DNA from: Stercoripulliclostridium_A sp045535235
GTDB lineage: Bacteria; Bacillota; Clostridia; Christensenellales; DTU072
DNA: 13,657 nt
Assembly (NCBI GenBank): GCA_045535235.1
Contig: JAZSLG010000148.1
Span: 1 to 13,657 of the forward strand
Direction: 5' to 3'
Shown: positions 5,986 through 13,199 of the stretch, piece after piece
Layout of the letters: the number at the start of each line of letters is the position of its first letter
Position numbering within the stretch: position 1 is the first letter of the stretch
Position numbers and translations under genes: made by a program
The notes under the pieces: model-generated
Databases searched by the model: none
Seen by the model: the letters and a program-made list of their open reading frames with translations, nothing else
Told to the model about the DNA's origin: nothing

Positions 5986-7962
5986 ATGGATTATGAAAGA
6001 CGCCCCTTCCAGTTGGTTTCCAAATTTTCTCCCTCCGAGGACCAACGTCAAGCAATAGATAAACTTGCGGAAGGATTAATAAGGGGGGATAGGGCGCAAG
6101 TCCTACTCGGCGTTACCGGTAGCGGTAAAACCTTTACCATGGCTAACGTTATTGCAAAGGTGGGTAAGCCCGCTCTTGTAATGGCGCACAACAAAACCCT
6201 TGCAGCCCAACTTTGTAACGAGTTCAAAGAATTATTTCCTCATAATCGCGTGGAATACTTTGTCTCTTACTACGATTATTACCAACCCGAAGCCTACATT
6301 CCACGTAGTGATACCTATATTGAAAAGGAAATACAAACCAACGACGAGATAGATAAACTCCGCCTTTCCGCTACCGCTTCACTTGGCGAGCGTAGTGACG
6401 TAATAGTGGTTGCATCGGTATCCTGTATTTATGGTTTGGGCGCCCCGGAAGCCTTTTTTAGAAATATGGTGTCACTAAGAGAAGGGCAGATAATAGAGCG
6501 CGATCAAGTAATAGATAAGCTAGTTGCTATACAGTATAAGCGTGCGGAAATGGACTTCCAACGTTCTACCTTTAGAGCAAAGGGAGACGTGTTGGAAATA
6601 TTCCCTTCCAACGTTTCCGAGAGCGCTCTTAGAGTAGAGTTTTTTGGCGACGAAATTGAACGTATGGTGGAATTTGACCCCGTCTCCGGCAAGACGATTG
6701 CTCGTGTGAATTATGCAGCGGTATTCCCGGCAACCCACTACGTACTTGGTGGTGGCGAGGACATAGAGGGTATTCTTGAAACCATAAACAAGGACATGGA
6801 AACTAGGGTAGAAGAATTTACCAACGGCGGTAAACTCATTGAAGCACAACGCATTCGTGAAAGAGTCAATTACGATTTGGAAATGATAAAAGAAATGGGT
6901 TACTGCTCGGGTATCGAAAACTATTCGCGTTATTTTGACGGAAGAAATCCCGGTGAACCGCCCTTTACTTTGATGGACTATTTTGGGGAAGACTTTGTAT
7001 TATTTATTGACGAAAGTCACATAACCATACCCCAAGTGAGAGGAATGTATAATGGTGATAGGGCAAGGAAGACTAACCTTGTGGATTACGGCTTCCGCTT
7101 ACCCGCTGCTTACGATAACAGACCTTTGAATTTTGATGAATTTTTATCCAAAGTTAAACAAATGGTTTGTGTAAGTGCAACGCCCCAAGACTACGAGCTA
7201 GGTATATCAACCCAAGTTGCCGAGCAGTTGTTACGTCCAACGGGACTGGTTGATCCGCCTATTAGCGTTAGACCGACGGAAGGACAAATTGACGACCTTA
7301 TTGGGGAAATTAACGAGGCGATTTCTCTTGGTGGTAGGGTGTTGGTTACGACGCTTACCAAGATGATGGCGGAAAGCCTAACCAACTATTTGTTGGAGTA
7401 TGGATTAAAAGTGGAATATATGCACTCGGATATAGATACTTTGGAGCGTATAGAGATTATAACCCGACTACGTAAAGGAGAAATAGATATAATCGTAGGC
7501 ATAAACCTACTGCGTGAAGGGTTGGATATTCCGGAAGTGCTACTGGTGGCGATACTGGATGCGGATAAGGAAGGTTTCTTGCGTTCCCGCACCTCGTTAA
7601 TACAGACGGTAGGTAGGGCTGCACGTAACAAAGATGCAAGAGTAATAATGTACGCAGATACGATTACCGGCAGTATGCGAGACTGTATTGATGAAACGGA
7701 TAGGCGTCGTAAAAAGCAGATTGAGTATAACGAAATGCACGGTATAGTACCCCAAACTATCGTAAAGCCAATAAACAATTCCATTCAAATCAGTAAGAAA
7801 GAAGTTGACGGATACTCCAAGAAAATGTCCAAGAAAGATATTAGTGCGGAAATTGAAAGATTAAAAGGACTAATGAAACAAGCTACCGCAACCTACGACT
7901 TTGAAACGGCAATCGTGCTACGAGATCGTATTGCGGAACTAAAAAAACAAAGAGGATTCTAA
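5986..7962 (+). CDS. uvrB: UvrABC system protein B (excinuclease subunit B)
   Basis: UvrB is the damage-verifying, ATP-dependent strand-separating subunit of nucleotide excision repair: UvrA loads it on the lesion and it then recruits UvrC. The 658-aa length is normal. Walker A is GVTGSGKT (42-49). The beta-hairpin that inserts between DNA strands is at about 91-115 (FVSYYDYYQPEAYIP). The helicase motif II is DESH (342-345), motif VI is QTVGRAARN (about 538-546), and the C-terminal UVR domain that binds UvrC spans about 619-658. The ATG at 5986 fits the family N-terminus (FQLVSKFSPSEDQ), but no Shine-Dalgarno site precedes it; instead a tiny in-frame-stop ORF (ATG 5972, TAA 5984-5986) overlaps the start as TAATG. 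uvrA follows after 1 bp. Confidence 0.98.
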   Translation: MDYERRPFQLVSKFSPSEDQRQAIDKLAEGLIRGDRAQVLLGVTGSGKTFTMANVIAKVGKPALVMAHNKTLAAQLCNEFKELFPHNRVEYFVSYYDYYQPEAYIPRSDTYIEKEIQTNDEIDKLRLSATASLGERSDVIVVASVSCIYGLGAPEAFFRNMVSLREGQIIERDQVIDKLVAIQYKRAEMDFQRSTFRAKGDVLEIFPSNVSESALRVEFFGDEIERMVEFDPVSGKTIARVNYAAVFPATHYVLGGGEDIEGILETINKDMETRVEEFTNGGKLIEAQRIRERVNYDLEMIKEMGYCSGIENYSRYFDGRNPGEPPFTLMDYFGEDFVLFIDESHITIPQVRGMYNGDRARKTNLVDYGFRLPAAYDNRPLNFDEFLSKVKQMVCVSATPQDYELGISTQVAEQLLRPTGLVDPPISVRPTEGQIDDLIGEINEAISLGGRVLVTTLTKMMAESLTNYLLEYGLKVEYMHSDIDTLERIEIITRLRKGEIDIIVGINLLREGLDIPEVLLVAILDADKEGFLRSRTSLIQTVGRAARNKDARVIMYADTITGSMRDCIDETDRRRKKQIEYNEMHGIVPQTIVKPINNSIQISKKEVDGYSKKMSKKDISAEIERLKGLMKQATATYDFETAIVLRDRIAELKKQRGF

Positions 7963-7963
7963 T

Positions 7964-10795
7964 ATGCGTAATAACGATATAATCATAAAAGGAGCAAAGG
8001 AAAACAACCTTAAAAACGTTAACGTAACCATACCGAGAGATAAGCTCGTTGTGTTTACGGGGCTTTCAGGTAGCGGTAAATCCAGCTTGGCTTTCGATAC
8101 CATTTTTGCCGAAGGACAAAGAAGGTATATGGAAAGTTTATCCAGTTACGCAAGAATGTTCCTCGGTCAAATGGAAAAACCCAACGTGGAGTCTATAGAG
8201 GGCCTTTCTCCAGCTATATCTATCGACCAAAAGACCACTTCCAAAAACCCTCGCTCTACGGTAGGTACCGTAACCGAAATTCACGACTATCTGCGTCTTT
8301 TGTATGCAAGGACGGGTATTCCTCATTGTCCCAAATGTGGTAAAGAAATCAAAAGCGTATCCGTAGACCAAATTAACTCTAAAATTATGGAGTCCGCAAA
8401 GGGTAGCAAGGTTATCGTCATGGCTCCCGTCGTTCGTGGAAGAAAGGGCGAATATCAAAAGCAATTGGAAGGATATAGGAAAATGGGCTTCGTGCGCGCC
8501 AAAATTGACGGCGAGGTGCGACTACTTGAAGAGGAAATCAAACTTGACAAGCAAATAAAGCATAATATTTCCATTATTGTCGACCGCCTTATTGTTAAGG
8601 ACGATATGTTAAGGCGACTTACCGATTCCGTCGAGCAAGCGATTAAAATTGGCGACGGTATGGTACTCGTTGACGTCGATGGTGTGGAAACCCTTTATTC
8701 CACCAAATATGCTTGTCCCGACTGCGACGTTACTATACCCGAACTTGCTCCAAGAATGTTTTCTTTTAACTCACCCTTTGGCGCTTGTCCGGAGTGTTTT
8801 GGATTGGGCATGAAACACGAGGTAGACCCTACGCTTGTCGTAAGAGATGAAAACCTTTCCTTAAACGAAGGGGCCATTCGTGTGGGTGGATGGAACATAA
8901 TGGATATGGGTAAAATGATGACGCGACAAGTTGAAGCAGTATCTAGGAAGTACGGTTTTAGCATGGACGTGCCATTCAAAGATCTTTCGCCCGAAGTGAA
9001 GAATATAATATTTTACGGCACGGGTGAGGACACCATTGAGATGGAGTGGCAAACACGCAAATTTAATACCGTTTACAACGCACCGTTTGAAGGTATTATA
9101 AATAATATGAATAGGCGTTACCGCGAAACGCAATCCGAGGGTGTTAAGAAAGACCTTGATAGATATATGAGTTTTTCCCCTTGCAAACTTTGTGGTGGTA
9201 AAAGGTTGCGTAAAGAGGTGCTTGGCGTAACGGTTGGCGGACTTAATATTGCAGACTTAAGCGACCTTAGTATAATAAAGCTAGTAGATTTTTTTGATAA
9301 CCTTGTATTAGGCGAGCGTGAAAGCATTATTGCCGAACCCATTCTAAAAGAGATTAAAGCCAGACTAAACTTTTTGAAAAACGTTGGTCTTGTATACCTC
9401 ACTTTGTCGCGAGGTGCATCAACGCTAAGCGGTGGTGAATCACAACGCATTAGGCTTGCAACCCAAATAGGCTCGGGACTAATGGGAGTGCTGTATATCT
9501 TGGACGAGCCAAGTATAGGTCTACACCAAAGTGATAATATGAAGCTACTTGACGCCCTTAAAAATCTTAGGAATTTGGGTAACACGTTAATCGTTGTTGA
9601 ACACGACGAGGAGACGATAAGATGCGCCGACCACATTGTGGATATTGGACCTCGCGCGGGCGAAAAAGGTGGTGAATTGGTAGCTGAGGGTACCGTTTCC
9701 GACATAATTGCCTGTCCTAATTCTATTACGGGTGATTACCTTTCCGGTAGGCGAGAGATAAAAATCCCTACAAAAAGGAGAGAGGGAACCGGGGGCTTCC
9801 TTACGGTAAAAGGCGCTAGACAAAATAACCTTAAAAATATTGACGTGTCATTCCCGGCGGGTAAAATTACGGCTGTAACCGGAGTGTCCGGTAGTGGTAA
9901 ATCCAGTTTGGTTAACGGCATACTTTACCCTCGTTTAGCAAACGAGCTAAACGGTGCTGAGCAATACGAAAGCAAAAACTACGACCAAATCTTGGGAGTT
10001 GAAAATTTTGACAAGGTAATTCAAATTGACCAATCACCCATTGGGCGCACGCCTAGGTCAAACCCCGCAACCTACACCGACGTGTTTACACCCATTAGAA
10101 ACTTGTTTGCCCAAACTCCCGATGCAAAAGCTAGGGGTTATAATTCTTCCCGCTTTTCGTTTAACGTTTCGGGTGGTAGATGTGAAAGCTGTAAGGGTGA
10201 CGGTATTCTCAAAATAGAGATGCACTTCCTCCCCGACGTCTACGTTCCTTGCGAGGTATGTAACGGCAAGCGATATACCCAAGAAACTCTTGAGGTAAAG
10301 TACAAAGGAAAATCTATTTTTGACGTACTTGATATGACTGTTGATACCGCTTGCGAGTTCTTTAAGAACATACCGACCATTTATCCCAAGCTAAAGTGCT
10401 TGCAAGACGTGGGGCTTGGTTACATTAAGCTTGGCCAACCTTCCACGACGCTAAGCGGTGGCGAAGCTCAAAGAGTAAAGCTTGCAACCGAGCTTTCCAA
10501 ACGCAATACCGGCAAAACGATATATATTCTTGACGAGCCTACGACGGGGCTACACATGTACGACGTAGAAAAATTAATATCTATTTTGGATAGGCTTGCG
10601 GACAATGGAAACACTATAATCGTTATAGAGCATAACATGGATATTATTAAAGTCGCCGACCACGTTATTGACCTTGGACCTAACGGTGGTGACGAAGGCG
10701 GACGCGTTATAGCTTGCGGAACACCAGAGGAGGTTGCATTGGTGGAAGAAAGTAAGACGGGACGTTTCTTAAAACAGTATCTAAAACTAGATTAA
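7964..10795 (+). CDS. uvrA: UvrABC system protein A (excinuclease ABC subunit A)
   Basis: UvrA is the dimeric ABC-type ATPase that finds DNA damage and loads UvrB. At 943 aa it is full length. The first ATPase half has Walker A GLSGSGKSS (33-41), signature LSGGESQ (488-494) and Walker B YILDEP (511-516). The second half has Walker A GVSGSGKSS (640-648), signature LSGGEAQ (830-836) and Walker B YILDEP (854-859). Cysteine pairs CPKC (near 122-125) and CPDC/CPEC flank the inserted UvrB-binding and signature-II domains. The C-terminal zinc finger is C740, C743, C763, C766, which contacts DNA in known UvrA structures. The ATG follows AGAGG inside the uvrB end, 1 bp after its stop, so the two are co-transcribed and probably translationally coupled. 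Confidence 0.98.
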   Translation: MRNNDIIIKGAKENNLKNVNVTIPRDKLVVFTGLSGSGKSSLAFDTIFAEGQRRYMESLSSYARMFLGQMEKPNVESIEGLSPAISIDQKTTSKNPRSTVGTVTEIHDYLRLLYARTGIPHCPKCGKEIKSVSVDQINSKIMESAKGSKVIVMAPVVRGRKGEYQKQLEGYRKMGFVRAKIDGEVRLLEEEIKLDKQIKHNISIIVDRLIVKDDMLRRLTDSVEQAIKIGDGMVLVDVDGVETLYSTKYACPDCDVTIPELAPRMFSFNSPFGACPECFGLGMKHEVDPTLVVRDENLSLNEGAIRVGGWNIMDMGKMMTRQVEAVSRKYGFSMDVPFKDLSPEVKNIIFYGTGEDTIEMEWQTRKFNTVYNAPFEGIINNMNRRYRETQSEGVKKDLDRYMSFSPCKLCGGKRLRKEVLGVTVGGLNIADLSDLSIIKLVDFFDNLVLGERESIIAEPILKEIKARLNFLKNVGLVYLTLSRGASTLSGGESQRIRLATQIGSGLMGVLYILDEPSIGLHQSDNMKLLDALKNLRNLGNTLIVVEHDEETIRCADHIVDIGPRAGEKGGELVAEGTVSDIIACPNSITGDYLSGRREIKIPTKRREGTGGFLTVKGARQNNLKNIDVSFPAGKITAVTGVSGSGKSSLVNGILYPRLANELNGAEQYESKNYDQILGVENFDKVIQIDQSPIGRTPRSNPATYTDVFTPIRNLFAQTPDAKARGYNSSRFSFNVSGGRCESCKGDGILKIEMHFLPDVYVPCEVCNGKRYTQETLEVKYKGKSIFDVLDMTVDTACEFFKNIPTIYPKLKCLQDVGLGYIKLGQPSTTLSGGEAQRVKLATELSKRNTGKTIYILDEPTTGLHMYDVEKLISILDRLADNGNTIIVIEHNMDIIKVADHVIDLGPNGGDEGGRVIACGTPEEVALVEESKTGRFLKQYLKLD

Positions 10796-10813
10796 ACGTT
10801 TGTTAAAAAAAAT

Positions 10814-10844
10814 AAAAAATGCGCTCGTAAGGGCGTTTTTTTTT
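10814..10844 (+). terminator. Terminator after uvrA
   Basis: GCGCTC (10821-10826) pairs with GGGCGT (10831-10836) through G-C and G-U pairs around a GTAA loop. Flanking A and T runs extend the stem after one T-T mismatch, and nine T residues follow (10836-10844). It ends the uvrBA transcript but may be leaky, because no clear promoter is visible before the next gene. Confidence 0.75.
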
Positions 10845-10881
10845 GTATATAAAACACCTGTTTACACAACCTAATCTTATT

Positions 10882-11553
10882 ATGATTACGGTATTTATTC
10901 GCACTATTATTATATACGTATTTTTAGTAATAGGTATGCGCCTTATGGGTAAGCGCACGATAGGAGAATTGCAACCTTTCGAGTTTACGATTACTCTTGC
11001 GATAGCCGACCTTGCTTGTATGCCTATGCAGGATATTTCGGTACCCATAGTTTATGGATTAGTTCCCTTATTCGTAATGTTCCTACTACATTACTTTATT
11101 ACGGTAATGACTTTCAAGTCGATAAAATTCCGTCGTTTTATTAATGGAAAACCGGTAATTGTCATTAATGAAAACGGACTGGATTACGAGGCGCTAAAAA
11201 GTCTTAACGTGGACGTTAACGACGTTTTGGAAAGCCTAAGGTCACAACAATTTTTTTCACCCGAACAAATCAAATACGCAGTATACGAAACCAACGGCAA
11301 CGTTTCTATTTTGGAACGTGAAAACGCAAGTGAGCCAAGTGGCATTCCCATAACCGTTGTAGTGGAAGGTAGGTTGATGGAGTGTAATATTGGATACACG
11401 AAGTACGGCAAAGAAAGGATAATGAGCTACCTTGAAAACAAAGGTCTAAAGTTACGCGACGTGCTACTTATGACGATAGACGGTTCACACGTATATTTGC
11501 AACCCAAAAGAAAACCTTATATCGTGGGAGAAATGGAGGGAGACAATGACTAA
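10882..11553 (+). CDS. DUF421 domain membrane protein (YetF family)
   Basis: The protein is a DUF421/YetF-family membrane protein of unknown biochemical role; some Bacillus relatives affect spore properties. From the ATG at 10882 it has 223 aa. The N-terminus has a membrane helix (4-20), the family motif MGKRTIGELQPFEF, a hydrophobic segment (about 31-45) and another helix (about 52-75). The soluble DUF421 domain follows, with NGKPVIVINENG and the conserved SLRSQQFFSPEQIKYAVYE. I chose 10882 because relatives begin just before the RTIIIYVFLV helix. An in-frame TTG at 10843 would lie in the uvrA terminator. Neither start has a good Shine-Dalgarno site. The last 8 bases overlap the next gene, so the two are translationally linked. 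Confidence 0.88.
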   Translation: MITVFIRTIIIYVFLVIGMRLMGKRTIGELQPFEFTITLAIADLACMPMQDISVPIVYGLVPLFVMFLLHYFITVMTFKSIKFRRFINGKPVIVINENGLDYEALKSLNVDVNDVLESLRSQQFFSPEQIKYAVYETNGNVSILERENASEPSGIPITVVVEGRLMECNIGYTKYGKERIMSYLENKGLKLRDVLLMTIDGSHVYLQPKRKPYIVGEMEGDND

Positions 11554-11923
11554 AATGAAACTGACTCTTGCACTTGTCGTTTTAGTTGTAATATTGGGGC
11601 TAGGTATCTTTGAGCAAGTTTTTATTCACAAAACTTTTGAAGAGTTTTCGGATAGACTAAACGGATTCATAGTAGAGGAGGATGAAACTTACGATTATGA
11701 TGCAATAGTGGAAACGCAAAAATGGTGGGAGAAAAAGGTTAAATACTTGGAACTTTTTTTGCCACACGTTCAGTTGATAGATATTACTATTACTTACGGA
11801 GAGTTAGTTGGTGCGGTGGGCGCCGAGGACTTTGATAGTGCGCAAGCTTTACTCAATAGAATACAGCGCACTGCCGATTCGTTTGAGAACATGTACGGCG
11901 TAAGAATAGGGAATATAATCTAA
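11546..11923 (+). CDS. DUF4363-like small membrane-anchored protein
   Basis: The 125-aa protein starts with one hydrophobic segment (about 5-24: KLTLALVVLVVILGLGIFEQ) that would anchor it in the membrane or act as an uncleaved signal. The rest is a charged, mainly helical domain outside it, with a QKWWEKKVKYLELFLPH segment. Length, layout and position directly after a DUF421 gene fit the DUF4363 family, whose role is unknown. GGAGG at 11535-11539 is well spaced from the ATG at 11546; a second in-frame ATG is at 11555. Overlap with the DUF421 gene suggests that the two products work together, perhaps as a membrane complex (inference). A weak AAACCA/TGGTTT hairpin (11939-11962) is the only terminator candidate after it. 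Confidence 0.78.
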   Translation: MTKMKLTLALVVLVVILGLGIFEQVFIHKTFEEFSDRLNGFIVEEDETYDYDAIVETQKWWEKKVKYLELFLPHVQLIDITITYGELVGAVGAEDFDSAQALLNRIQRTADSFENMYGVRIGNII

Positions 11924-11950
11924 AGGTCTTATATTCCTAAACCATTGATA

Positions 11951-13084
11951 TTAAATTGGTTTTCCGCACACGGGGCATTTGTAATAAAAATTGCTTGAGC
12001 CACATGTTGGGCAATAGCAATAAACAGTGCCGTAATAAAGTTCATATTTCATAGAAGAATCACAACGAGTGCAAGCTCGAATGTAAGTCCATTTACTCCT
12101 ATCGTGACGCCATCCACAATGGTCGCAAAAAATAACATCTGGATTTAATAATTTTTGTAGCCAAAGATCCTTGGGTGGCGTTGGTGTATTTTCTTTTTCT
12201 AATCGTGCCTTTTCTGCTAATGCTCTTTCTTTTTCACGTTGAATGCGCTTATTTTCAGCAATTCTGGCTTGTTCACGTTCTTTTTCTTCACGAATTAGCT
12301 GTTCGATAAATAGTAAATCATCATATTTGGGTGTGTAGGTAGGAAGGCTTTTAATATTATTTACTTTCTCTATAATATTTGTTCGTAACGTAGCGATCTC
12401 GTTTGCTAAACAAATGCAGAGCTTTTTAGAGGGGCAATGTAGTTTTGTGGAGACATCAAGAGAGGAGTGGATGAATTTGAGTGCAAACAGCGCGCCAAGT
12501 CCAATGCAGAGAGAAACAGGTACACCGATATATAAAAACAGGATATTCCAATCTTTAAGAGGTAAGTAGGCTAATATTTTTTCAAATATAATTTGTGTTG
12601 GCTCATCAAAAATACCAACAAGATAAATGATTGAAGTTATAAGCATAAAAATGGAAGCAAGAAGACCTGCTAGAATTATGGGAACGAATATCAAAATACA
12701 AAAAATTAATAAAATCCACGACAAAACGTTAACGTTATAAGCCTTTCTACGTTTAATGGCATCATTATGTTTTTCAACTATTGCAAAATAAGATAAAATA
12801 TCTTTGCGATGTTGGCGAGTTTTTTCAACCACATTCAAAAAATTGTGGATCTCGTCGGGAATATTGGTTGAATGTTTCTCTATAAGAGAATCAACTTTAG
12901 GTTGAAGTTTATCATATGAATCAAAAGAATTATTTTCGGCAATATCTTTATAAATATTAGGGATTTTGTTAGTGATGCTTTCTATTTGAAAGGGGAGATT
13001 ATAGTTTTTATTGAGTTGTGCCGTAGAAGGAGATGATGATTTACTTTTTCTTTTTTTCTTGTTGGGCTGTGTGTAGTTTGCCAT
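11951..13084 (-). CDS. Unrecognised membrane protein with coiled coil and C-terminal zinc ribbons
   Basis: I do not recognise this protein. Residue numbers count from an upstream in-frame ATG at 13102 (383 aa); from the preferred ATG at 13084 it has 377 aa. It has a Lys/Ser-rich N-terminus (15-24), a helical soluble part (about 40-120), two closely spaced membrane segments (about 126-163), a third (about 186-210), a highly charged Arg/Glu/Lys/Ala coiled coil (about 267-304), and a cysteine-rich tail. The tail has four C-x-x-C pairs (C326/C329, C344/C347, C364/C367, C376/C379), probably two zinc ribbons. The promoter position (transcription start near 13110) would leave only about 8 bases before 13102, whereas 13084 has GGAG 12 bases upstream, so I prefer 13084. 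Base composition is clearly more AT-rich than its neighbours, suggesting acquisition by transfer. Confidence 0.8.
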   Translation of the reverse strand: MANYTQPNKKKRKSKSSSPSTAQLNKNYNLPFQIESITNKIPNIYKDIAENNSFDSYDKLQPKVDSLIEKHSTNIPDEIHNFLNVVEKTRQHRKDILSYFAIVEKHNDAIKRRKAYNVNVLSWILLIFCILIFVPIILAGLLASIFMLITSIIYLVGIFDEPTQIIFEKILAYLPLKDWNILFLYIGVPVSLCIGLGALFALKFIHSSLDVSTKLHCPSKKLCICLANEIATLRTNIIEKVNNIKSLPTYTPKYDDLLFIEQLIREEKEREQARIAENKRIQREKERALAEKARLEKENTPTPPKDLWLQKLLNPDVIFCDHCGWRHDRSKWTYIRACTRCDSSMKYELYYGTVYCYCPTCGSSNFYYKCPVCGKPI

Positions 13085-13116
13085 ATTTATAATTTTCTCC
13101 ATGGTGAACTAATACC

Positions 13117-13145
13117 ATTATACACAATGCCCATATGAAAGTCAA
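13117..13145 (-). promoter_or_regulatory. Promoter of the zinc-ribbon membrane protein gene
   Basis: On the minus strand, TTGACT (complement of 13140-13145) and a perfect TATAAT (complement of 13117-13122) are separated by exactly 17 bp. The predicted start of transcription is near 13110. This near-consensus promoter implies that the gene is expressed independently of the collagen-like gene upstream. Confidence 0.75.
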
Positions 13146-13155
13146 GTTCATTGCT

Positions 13156-13184
13156 CAAACAGCCACTTTATAAGTGGCTGTTTG
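13156..13184 (-). terminator. Perfect 13-bp-stem hairpin, probable terminator of the collagen-like gene
   Basis: CAAACAGCCACTT (13156-13168) and AAGTGGCTGTTTG (13172-13184) are exact inverted repeats around a TAT loop. The hairpin begins 16 bp past the stop of the minus-strand collagen-like gene and lies before the next gene's promoter. The stem ends in TTTG and no longer T run follows in either direction, so it may act as a weak terminator or as an mRNA 3'-end stabiliser. Confidence 0.65.
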
Positions 13185-13199
13185 GCTAATAGTTATATT

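Noticed and set aside
9118..9705. A 195-aa open frame antisense to uvrA
   Set aside because: It lies wholly inside the clearly coding uvrA, is Ser/Pro-rich in the way of a shadow frame, and has no recognisable domain.
10843..10881. A TTG start at 10843 that would lengthen the DUF421 protein by 13 residues
   Set aside because: It lies inside the T run of the uvrA terminator, and relatives begin at about the ATG at 10882.
10840..10882. TATATAAA near 10846 as a -10 box for the DUF421 gene
   Set aside because: There is no acceptable -35 at the right distance, and the A/T runs of the terminator make chance matches likely.
11939..11962. AAACCA/TGGTTT hairpin between the DUF4363 gene and the convergent gene
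   Set aside because: The stem is only 6 bp with a 12-base loop and overlaps a stop codon, too weak to call as a terminator.
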